Made by a program: the position numbers and the translations under genes. 64,000 nt of DNA from Ephydatia muelleri (Eukaryota; Porifera; Demospongiae; Spongillida; Spongillidae). The notes beneath the pieces are model-generated. The model did not search any database and was not told where the DNA came from. It saw nothing but the letters and a program-made list of their open reading frames with translations. The stretch covers positions 3,648,789 through 3,712,788 of the forward strand of contig JABACO010000012.1 of the NCBI GenBank assembly GCA_013339895.1, given 5' to 3'. Shown piece after piece: positions 55,698-64,000 of this stretch (the stretch's first letter is position 1; each line of letters begins with the position of its first letter).

Positions 55698-57300
55698 TTG
55701 TTTAAATAGGAGTTACATGCCTACCCTTCTACTTCATACCTCTATTCCTATTCTCTGAGTTGATGGACAAGGATGAAGTGCTAGACGTGGGAAAAAATAA
55801 AATGTTTGTATATAAATCACAAAAATCGGCGCTGATTGAGGCAGTGTATTTAGAAAACCAAGTACTATTTTCAAAAAAAAAGGAAAAAGTCCCTCCTAGA
55901 GCATTCACTGAACACTTAAGATTCGTTCATAGAATTGCAAAACCACTTAGGATGGCTCGTAAACAGGTACATGCACGAAGTATACCAATTTATCCCCTAA
56001 ACTACTATATGACGGTGTTACACACGATCGGATGAAGATAAAACAAAACTAAAAAAAATCCCTCCCTGCAAAATGACCTGTATAAGCATAGAAAGCATAA
56101 TAAACCTTTGGAGACTCACCCGTTTCTCACAAAAGGTACATAAGCACGCGAGAGTGGTGAAATGATCGGTACGCAGCGCGCGTTGTACAAACCGTGGCTA
56201 TATTAAGGTCAATACCTTACAGAATGCTTACCTTTCAAATAGGCGATGAAAAATGTCCACCAAAAACCAGTATGGCACGCTTTGACGACTTTTGCCTCGA
56301 TTTGCCCTCTAGAAAGGTGTGATTCGCGCGATCACGGAGTGCGCGCATAGTCTTAATGGCTCACGTGATGCGCTTCCAATCCATCTCTAAACTCGTACGT
56401 AAGCGCATCTTCGTAATCATTAACGCTTCCGCGTAGTTGGGCGTAGCCCGACCTTCGCGTTTTGGCGATACGCGAAGGTCGGACTACGCCCAACTAGCTT
56501 CCGCGTACCTGTTCAGGAAAGAACTGGTATCCGCAGGATTTTTAAGTACAGCACACAGCTACGTTCATGATTATGAAGATACGCTCATGTAAGAACGAAG
56601 CTTTTTTTTAGGTGGGTGCGAAGGGGGGAAGCTTATTCGTGATACTTTACGGTATATTGCACTTTGTCAATCATTTTAAAAAGACGTTAACGCATAGTCG
56701 GATCGGAATACATTTTTAGTTGTAAGAAGTGTTGCATGGAAGATAGCAATTTTATGCATAGGTTTGGTTATGACTTGGATGCATTTAGGTCGGTGTGGGC
56801 AGAGGGGTTATTAAATTTTGCACAAGTCTTCAATAAGTTTTATAGTTTTTACGAGGAATCAGAACATGGTGATCTGCGTGAACATGATAAAGAAGAGACT
56901 GAGTAAGCTGTCACTGATGACATGCGTATAGAGAAATATACACACCAGTACCACGTTCTTAATGCTTTTTCTGAATTGTGCAAGCAGTATTCGATAGCAG
57001 TTGCAGTGCGCAGCTTTACGGCACTAAAGAGAGTTAAAAATAAAAGTCTCTGATCTACCATGGTGCAAGAAAGGCTAGAGGGGCTCATGTTGATGACAGT
57101 AGAGAAGAAATTTCTTACTAGTATGTTCCTTTCTAATAAGGCCATTGTACAACAAAGTTCCATCCGAATTGTCCACCGTTCGGTTAGCGCATGCGCGCAA
57201 ACTACATATTTTTATTATTCACTCTTACGAGCGAGTGTTTTAAAATGGGCTTCGAGGGGGGGGGAGGGAGGGGGGGCGGGGGGGCGCCAAAATATGCAAG
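55698..57300. other. 5' part of the P-like element, no certain gene
   Basis: Short frames at 55,760-56,035 (plus) and 56,849-57,163 (minus) are unrecognised. A missing amino-terminal transposase exon would be expected here. Confidence 0.4.
56425..56507. repeat. Perfect-type hairpin flanked by an 11-bp direct repeat
   Basis: GTTGGGCGTAG then CCCGACCTTCGCG, a loop of about 12 bases, and the inverted match CGCGAAGGTCGG then CTACGCCCAAC. GCTTCCGCGTA stands directly before (56,425-56,435) and shortly after (56,497-56,507). It looks like a tiny palindromic insertion with duplicated target. Confidence 0.75.
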
Positions 57301-57336
57301 TGCCCCCCCAGCCAATAAATAGCCACCACGCCACTG

Positions 57337-58725
57337 CACACATCACACACATGCACACATCACACATAGGCACACATCATACATAGGCACACATCATTCA
57401 CAGAGGCACACATCACACTTAGGCACACATCACACAGAGGCACACATCACGCACAGGCACACATCACACAGGCACACATCACACACATGCACTAATCACT
57501 ATGGCTACACAACACACAGGCACACTCACACACAGAGGCACTATCACTATCACACACAGGCCCACATCACACAAGCACACATCACACACAGTCACACATC
57601 ACACACAGGCACATATCACACACAAGCACACATCACACACAGGCACACATCACACAGAAGCATGTGTATATTACACAGGCATACATCACACACAGGCACA
57701 CATCACACATGGGCACACATCACAGTCACATATCACGCACAGGCACACATCACACACAGGTGCACATCACACAGGCACACATCACACACAGGCACACATC
57801 ACACACAGGCACACATCACACACAGGCACACATCATATACAGCGGCACACATCCCACACAGCCATACATCACACACAGGCACTCATCACTAAGGTTCACA
57901 TCACACACAGGCACACATCACACACTGACACACAGGTTACACATATTGGCACACATCCCACACAGGGACACATCATAAACAGAGGCACACATCACACAGG
58001 CGCTCATCACTAAGGCTACACATTACACAGAGGCAAACATTACACACAGGCATACATCACACCCAGGCACACATCACACAGAGGAACATATCACACAGAG
58101 GCAAGTGTACATCACACATGGGCACTCATCACACACAGGCACACATCACACACAGGCACATTTCACACACAGGTTACACATCACACATAGGCACACATCA
58201 CACATATTGGCATACATCCCACACAGGGACACATCATGAACAGAGGCAAACATCACACACACGGCATACATCACACCCAGGCACACATCACACAGAGGGA
58301 CATATCACACAGAGGCAAGTGTACATCACACATGGGCACTCATCACACACAGGCACACATCACACAGGCACACATCACACACAGGCACACATCACACACA
58401 CTTAGGCACACATCACACATATTGGCACACAACCCACACAGGGAACATCATAAACAGAGGCACACATCACACAGAGGCACTCATCACTAAGGCTACACAT
58501 TACACAGAGGCACACATCACACACAGAGCCCAGGCACACATCACACAGAGGGACACATCACACAGAGGCACGTGGTACATCACACATGGGCACACATCAC
58601 ACACAGGAACACATCACACAGAGGCATGTGTACATCACACACAGGCTACACATATTGGCACACATCACACACAGGGACACATGTATCATAAATAGAGGCA
58701 CACATCACACAGAGGCACTCATTCG
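57337..58725. repeat. Minisatellite, GGCACACATCACACA units, right part
   Basis: Continuation of 51,936-52,633 with more variant units (CATATTGGCACACATCCC, GGGACACATCAT), some of which form a higher-order repeat of about 190-220 bp near 57,930-58,460. Confidence 0.93.
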
Positions 58726-58888
58726 TTGTTGAGCTTGAGTTAGTTGCAGTTGGCTAGTTGAGTAGTTTAGAGACACTGTGTGACCTATTCCCCTGGGCCT
58801 AGTAAGCCGCACACATTATTTGTTCGATCTAGTTCTATTGGCATTTAGTGGCTATATTTGAAAGAATTTGCATTCAACTGACTTTGAT

Positions 58889-59607
58889 ATGTCATTGGAA
58901 GGCAAATCACGTAAGCACAAATCAGGAGCTGCTTATCGTAAAGAGAAAAAGGCAAAAATTGATGAAGAACGAAAGTATTTATGCTGAACGTTTTGCAAAC
59001 CACTGAAACTGACACGCCTGCAGTCCTTGACCTCACTCATGACATTGTATCGATCCCCCAGCAGTAGCCTTAGACCTTACTTGTGACAATTCCTTGCCAA
59101 CCGTTTCATGTTTGGAATCATGCACATCTGTGACTACTCTTCCTTTTATGGGCACTTCTCCTACTCGTGTTGATGGCAACTCCTTACTGCAAAGCCTGTT
59201 GCATGACTACAGTGACAGTGAAGTTGCAGAAGCTTCATTTTGGACACCGTTTAGCATTGACCACAATCCAGACACTTTCTGCGTAGAAAAACCCGCCATA
59301 ACTCCCACTGCCGATGCATGTGGTTCCAATTCCAAAGACAACTCATCAGTAATGTACAATCAATCTGAAGACAAAATATCATGATCCAGCTAAATTAGTG
59401 AAATTGAAATTAAGCACGCCAGAGTTCGAGTACATTATTAAGAATGGACCGAATCAGCCAGATAAAAGTGTTCTTACATGTACTTCCACTACAAGGCAAT
59501 GTCTGTGGAAAGAAAGATCTTGCTTACCTTGCCAGTTGCCACATGAAGCCATTGTTAATCACTCGCATTATGCAACAGGTTGCTCAAAGCTCAGCAGAGT
59601 TGTCTAG
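58889..59607 (+). pseudogene. hAT transposase of ZMYM1 type, N-terminal remnant
   Basis: Starts MSLEGKSRKHKSGAAYRKEK, the usual basic SGAxKRK opening of these transposases, stops at 58,985, and resumes in another frame at 59,094 and again near 59,385 (DPAKLVKLKL, IIKNGPNQPDK), the entry to the TTF-type zinc finger. The zinc-finger cysteines that should follow are hard to see. At least two frame breaks. Its C-terminal half is not contiguous. Confidence 0.55.
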
Positions 59608-59639
59608 AGCTCTGCTTTGAAATACATGCAGCATGCACG

Positions 59640-60468
59640 AAGTCGCACATTATTCATTCATTGTGTGTGTAAGGTTTTAATTGCAAATATACTAATGTTC
59701 ATGTACCTAAATATCACTATACATGCACGTACATAATCGTAATATTTACACAGTAAAATATATATGCACTTATTAATGCAAATATACAACTCTATTAAGA
59801 CAAACATGCCTCCTATGGGTCCTAAGTGACTCATCCTGATCGTACCAGTAGTGCCCGTGAGTTGGGTCTATTCATACTGCATGTGCGTGAACTATTGTTG
59901 AAATTGTTAAACCAATACTTTACAATAATGAAAATAATATTGTACCCTTGACTCCAGACCCAAAGGCCATTAAACGGACGCAGCTGCAGATGGCTTTACT
60001 CCGCAGACTCTGCTACGCGTAGAGGCTAGAGCCGTGTGACAGAACGGCGGGCAGCATGTGTGGGGGTGAGAGGGGGGGGGGGGCGGCAATCAGTGCATTT
60101 GCCCCCCCAGTGACAGACACGCCACCTTGCCACTGTCGGAGAGGTATTCTATATGCTCTCCTGTCTGCCATAGTACCGTGTATATAATAAAAATGATATT
60201 ATTAGCTGCTATAATAGCTACCGCTCAAGCACTAGCTATATCTCGCGAATCGAGCATACGCATATGCATACATAATCTGTGCACGTGTATGATATATGAT
60301 ACATACCTTTCGCAGGAAGCTATTGTTTATAGCTTGAAGAGAACTATCAGCTTTGGATGACGACTCTACTAGCATTTGGTGTTCAAAATAAGTAGATCTA
60401 CACACGTATTCCCCGCAGTGGTGTCGCTTGCTGCAATTTTTTTTGAATTCGGAAGGGAGTTACTTGTA
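59640..60468. other. Non-coding, with a hAT-like end at about 60,060-60,137
   Basis: A G run, GCAATCAGTGCATTTGCCCC and GCCACCTTGCCACTG resemble one terminus of the CAGTGGCG family of MITEs. Its partner was not located. Confidence 0.45.
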
Positions 60469-60482
60469 CAGTGGCGGATACA

Positions 60483-60514
<32 letters not shown>

Positions 60515-62146
60515 CGGTGGTGTCCTGACCCCCCCCCCCCCCCCCCCCGCCCCCCCCCTCAGACCTGATGATGAAAAAATTAAAGATAATTAATACTTTA
60601 ATTCATTAGCGAAACCAATTAACAACATCCCATGTGATATTCATTGTTCAAGAGAGCGTTATGGCAAACCTGTTCACTCGGGCTCGGAAAGTATCTCGAA
60701 TTACTTTTTAAAGAAAGCAAATGGTAATTTATGCGTACAGGAATCGCGCGCCTGTCATGACTTCACCCACCCGATCGCGTTATCTCATTACGTGATTCAG
60801 CTGCGTGAATGCATGAGGGCCCACATGCACACACCCCTGAGACTACTCCTCCCCCCCGCAGTCCTATTAGAAATCGATCCAACCCCCACCCCCGTCCCCC
60901 TCCCTTTCAGACTTACCTCGCTACGGGCCTGGAGTTTCTTTTTTATACTTCAGTTATTTATATTTTTTGACACATGCAGATATGGGTAAGACGCAAGATG
61001 AGGATATTGTGCATGCCTATAACTTGATACACAGTGTCATCAGTGATATTGCAATTTTCAGAGAGAACATTGAAAAAGATTTTCATGATTGATTTATGGA
61101 TGCTAGCAGAATTGGTAGTGAGTTAGGCATAGTACTTACAGTTCCACGTCTATCTGGAAGACAGCAGCAACACAGGGCTAATGCAGGTCCAGAAAATCCA
61201 GATCCTGAAGTTTATTACAGAATTAATGTGGCAATTCCATTCTTGGATCACATGGAACAAGTACTAAACAATAGATTTCATCGTGACAGTATGGTTGATA
61301 GTCACTTATTTTATCTAGTTCCAACATAAATAATTAATCACAGTGATTTACAAGATCTTGCAAAATGTTTGTTGTTTTGGGAACGTGATTTACCTTGTGC
61401 TTCATCACTTCTATCTGAATTAAAACAGTGGCAACGTTTAATCTGAATCCCTTGATAACATCATTCCTGCAGATCTGGCACATTGTATCCATGCAGCTGA
61501 TGAAGATGTTTTCCCCAACATACGAGTACTATTAATTATTGCCTGCACTATACCTGTGTCTAGCTGTGAAGCAGAAAGGTCTTTTTCAGCATTGAGGCGT
61601 ATTAAATCCTATTTACGAAGTACAATGAGTTCTGAGCGTTTTGCTGGATTAGCACTGATGCATTTGCATAGTGATGTTGATATTGATATTGATGAGGTGT
61701 GTGAAGCTTTTATCAGCAAACACAACAGAAAAATGTTTCAATCTTGTATTTTGTACCAATAAATGATTTTGTAGTAATAGTATAGATTCATTGTATGTTT
61801 TATTAGTTCATTCAGTGTCAAATGTGAAATGGCGATAAATACGTATTTTAATTCCACAGCTATCTGCCATGATAGGAAAATAAGTCTGTTAAATAGGGAT
61901 TACTCATTAATTTAGGATACGCAGTTTATGAGTTGCTCTGAGAATAGAGTCCCCCAAACCGAACCACGCACAGTATTCGCTGCCCTTTTCACGTTTCTAT
62001 AGAATGTCACCAATTATGTGCGGGATGACGATCCGTCAAAAGCTTCCGCGCTTCGCGCGGGAGGGGGCACATCCCCCTCCCGCACCCTCCCCCTATTTAT
62101 TATTCATGTCGGACCCCCCCCTTCCAGAATTCCTGTATCCGCCCCT
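60469..62146 (+). mobile_element. hAT element, internally deleted, 1.68 kb
   Basis: Starts CAGTGGCGGATACAGGGG and ends CTGTATCCGCCCCTG, inverted ends with one mismatch, and TTGTA on both flanks. It contains only the C-terminal half of a hAT transposase. Inside the left end are a G run of more than 30 and a C run of about 20. Confidence 0.78.
61096..61762 (+). pseudogene. hAT transposase of ZMYM1 type, C-terminal half
   Basis: 61,096-61,329 reads PRLSGRQQQHRAN and YYRINVAIPFLDHMEQVLNN. After TAA and a frame change it goes on as DEDVFPNIRVLL, then IPVSSCEAERSFSALRRIK and STMSSERFAGLALMHLH, the hAT C-terminal dimerisation signature, ending at the stop by 61,762. The dimerisation part is long and clean. 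The DDE Asp residues lie in the deleted region, so it cannot catalyse transposition. Confidence 0.85.
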
Positions 62147-62689
62147 GTTGTATCACGTGACCCTGGCGTCAATAACAGTGAGGACGCGGTACCGTGCGGT
62201 AGCGTTCGTCGATTACCGTTCATGAATACACGGATACCGTCACTATAAACGTTTCCGTGAAATTTACGTGGAAGTCCGTTTTGATCGAAAGAGACGGGGC
62301 ACCGTTGCAACCCGTCTCCGGATAGCGATTTCGCTGTGTTACTCAGCACACTTCGGTATTCCCCATCCACTAATTTACATTCCATCCATATCGATATGGT
62401 GTGATATCACTTCTGTCTTGGCTCTTCATTCCGCTGCATCAGACCCTGCAGGAAGTATACATCGATCGTCAGATTCCTCATTCACTAGCGACCTTAGTAG
62501 ATTCATCGTCCTTAGTGAAGCTGTGTATCGGTGTGCACCGTCTGTAGGTTGATCTGATACTGTTTCATGCCACCAAAGACTGTCTTTAAAACTATGGATC
62601 TGGTATATACAATGCCTTCTTCAATAATTTTTGGGCGTAATCTGTACCACGTATGACAGAGGGCCATGCACTCTTCTTCACTAGTATTG

Positions 62690-62885
62690 CCGGTGTCATA
62701 GGGTATACGGTCCGGCCCAATTTTCGGTCCGGCGGACCGTATTCCCTTAGGGAATACGGTCCCCCCCGGACCCAACTCCCTAGGGAATACGGTCCCCCGG
62801 ACCGAGTTCCCTGGTTGTACAAAACCAATTAACCGGACTCAATTCCCTAGGGAAACTGAGTCCCCCCCCGGACCGTATTCCCTGG
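62690..62885. repeat. Cluster of GGACCGTATTCCCTAGGG palindromes
   Basis: GGTCCG, CGGACCGTATTCCCT and AGGGAATACGGTCC alternate at least five times, giving overlapping palindromes centred on CCCTAGGG or CCCTTAGGG. Variants read GAGTTCCC or CAATTCCC. Non-coding. Confidence 0.8.
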
Positions 62886-62919
62886 TTTGAAATGTATTTC
62901 CAACCCTTGCATGCACGTA

Positions 62920-63135
62920 ACATTTGGTTCGAAAAGCAAAAGCTGTAGGTCGTCAACTATGTATGCAGTTTCAATTCGGTTTGTAATAGCACATTTGGTT
63001 CGAAAATCAAAAGCCACAATGATCACAGGTCGCCAATGTATGAAGCTTCTGTAAAAACTTATTAACCTTTTTCTTCGGTCTGTCTTGTTACTATTTTTCC
63101 ATTTGGTTCGAAAAGGATCGCGTGCAGGTCGGCAA
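62920..63135. repeat. Three copies of a CATTTGGTTCGAAAA motif
   Basis: CATTTGGTTCGAAAA at 62,921, 62,992 and 63,100, each followed within 40 bp by AGGTCG(T/C/G)CAA and ATG(T/C)A. Irregular spacing (71 and 108 bp). Confidence 0.65.
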
Positions 63136-63221
63136 CTGTACATGCAGCACTGTTTATATTATCAAATCGTAGTGCAAACAAAGTAGAAATAAAGATTAAA
63201 GAAATAAAAATATATAATAGT

Positions 63222-63706
63222 TAACTGAACATAAGAGAGATGAGGGTACTGGATAAATCTCAATTTCGTACCTGTAAAAAAGAAAATACTTCAGCCATTA
63301 TTGTTTAGAGAATGATGCATAAGTGTTTTTCAATCATGTACATGATAAAAAGTGAATTTCACAGACAAATAACGCTGCTCGTGTGCCCAGAGATTTTCTG
63401 CAGAGGGGGAGGAGGTAGGAAAAGGAAGGGAGATGAGAAGAGATACAGGGACACATAGCTTTAAGCTGCATGGGCCCTCAAAAACTTGGTACTTAATTAG
63501 CGGTTAAATCGACCTGGCACACTCTAAGTGTGACTGCATACTTCCTCTATACACCAGGTCCTGTGTGAGGAGAAAAAGAAATGGGATGAGAGAGGAATGA
63601 GTGGGGGATACTAGTCAAATGAACATAAGAGACATGCTGATACATTGAGTGTACTCAATTTCGTACCTGTAAAATCAGCCAAAAAGTGAATTTCACAGAC
63701 AGATAT
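63222..63706. repeat. Direct duplication, about 90-150 bp
   Basis: GAACATAAGAGA(G/C)ATG, CTCAATTTCGTACCTGTAAAA and AAAAAGTGAATTTCACAGACA at 63,227-63,370 recur at 63,620-63,702 with internal deletions. The last 300 bases hold nothing recognisable. Confidence 0.65.
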
Positions 63707-64000
63707 ATAAGCTTGGCGGCATCCGTTAATATTGCTTTTTAGTCTCGAGTGTCACTGTGTATTAGACAAATAGCATTAGCAAGATAGCTACTTGTTGCTG
63801 TATATGATAAAAGCCATGCACATGGAAGTTGAGGATTACAATAAAAACTTGCTGTTTTAGTGGTGTTGTATGGGCTGGATGTCTTTGTGTAGGTTTTATG
63901 AAAAATCACATATCTTGTAGGGACAGCATCTCTTTGTTATATCCTCACATGTCTTTAAGCTGTCTGGCTTGTCTTTGTGTGCATGTTAAAAAGACGTGCC

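Larger units (their letters stand above)
52634..57336. mobile_element. P-element-like transposon, 4.7 kb, 8-bp target duplication
   Basis: Ends CAGTGGCGTGGTGGC and its reverse complement GCCACCACGCCACTG. The octamer CACACATC lies on both sides (52,626-52,633 and 57,337-57,344), though the target is itself repetitive. Carries two convergent genes: an unnamed plus-strand one (53,065-54,055) and a minus-strand transposase like P/THAP9 (54,112-55,697). 8-bp duplications suit P and hAT alike; the termini look hAT-like while the transposase looks P-like. G/C runs lie just inside both ends. Confidence 0.8.

Noticed and set aside
58889-62146. A single hAT element spanning both transposase halves
   Set aside because: The terminal repeats at 60,469 and 62,146 enclose only the C-terminal half; the N-terminal half lies outside, so two remnants are more likely.
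62921-63110. GGTTCGAA as possible tRNA B boxes
   Set aside because: No A box, no acceptor or anticodon stems, and the following bases do not fit the B-box consensus.

Overview
The window is metazoan nuclear DNA, AT-rich, with spliceosomal introns, metazoan signalling and receptor domains, and very dense DNA transposons, satellites and local duplications. There is no operon structure and I see no rRNA, tRNA or CRISPR. The mix of SRCR receptors, Ginger, hAT, P-like and CACTA-like elements and sponge/cnidarian-type multicopy families suggests a marine sponge (probably a demosponge). That is an inference; nothing here names the species.

Layout. 1-2,900: the leader-exon end of an SRCR-type gene running off the left edge on the minus strand, a foldback element, and a 2.3 kb duplication shared with 22,905-24,920. 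3,300-5,600: decayed fragments of a RING-containing multicopy family and an unrecognised coiled-coil gene. 6,372-7,530: an eight-unit 153-bp satellite. 9,255-22,965 (minus): a host gene whose nine exons join in phase to 575 residues: hydrophobic leader, three SRCR domains, one membrane helix followed by a cysteine cluster, and a cytoplasmic tail ending in PPAY, LPAY and LPAY motifs. One intron holds a 6 kb Ginger-like transposon, itself carrying a nested hAT MITE. 25,850-50,660: an inverted and tandem amplicon built around a small secreted-protein gene of three phase-0 exons. I count six loci. Only the copy at 45,636-46,256 is intact (156 aa with signal peptide, five cysteines in the mature part). 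A second Ginger-like element (26,811-29,700) lies between inverted amplicon arms, and a 5.8 kb CACTA-like element (30,745-36,547) interrupts the right arm; it carries a 16-unit 165-bp satellite and captured exons. 50,750-51,935: retroelement fragments in scrambled order. 51,936-58,725: a CACACATC-type minisatellite split by a 4.7 kb element with P-element-like transposase. 58,889-62,146: hAT transposase remnants. 62,690-63,706: palindromic and direct short repeats.

Working together. The only host genes I regard as functional candidates are the SRCR receptor (with a paralog starting at 666) and the intact secreted-protein gene. Ectodomain plus PY-motif tail suggests a surface receptor whose turnover is controlled by Nedd4-type ligases. 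The secreted gene has a TATA box and CRE-like site conserved across copies, as expected for an inducible secreted product. A functional link between the two is speculation based only on proximity.
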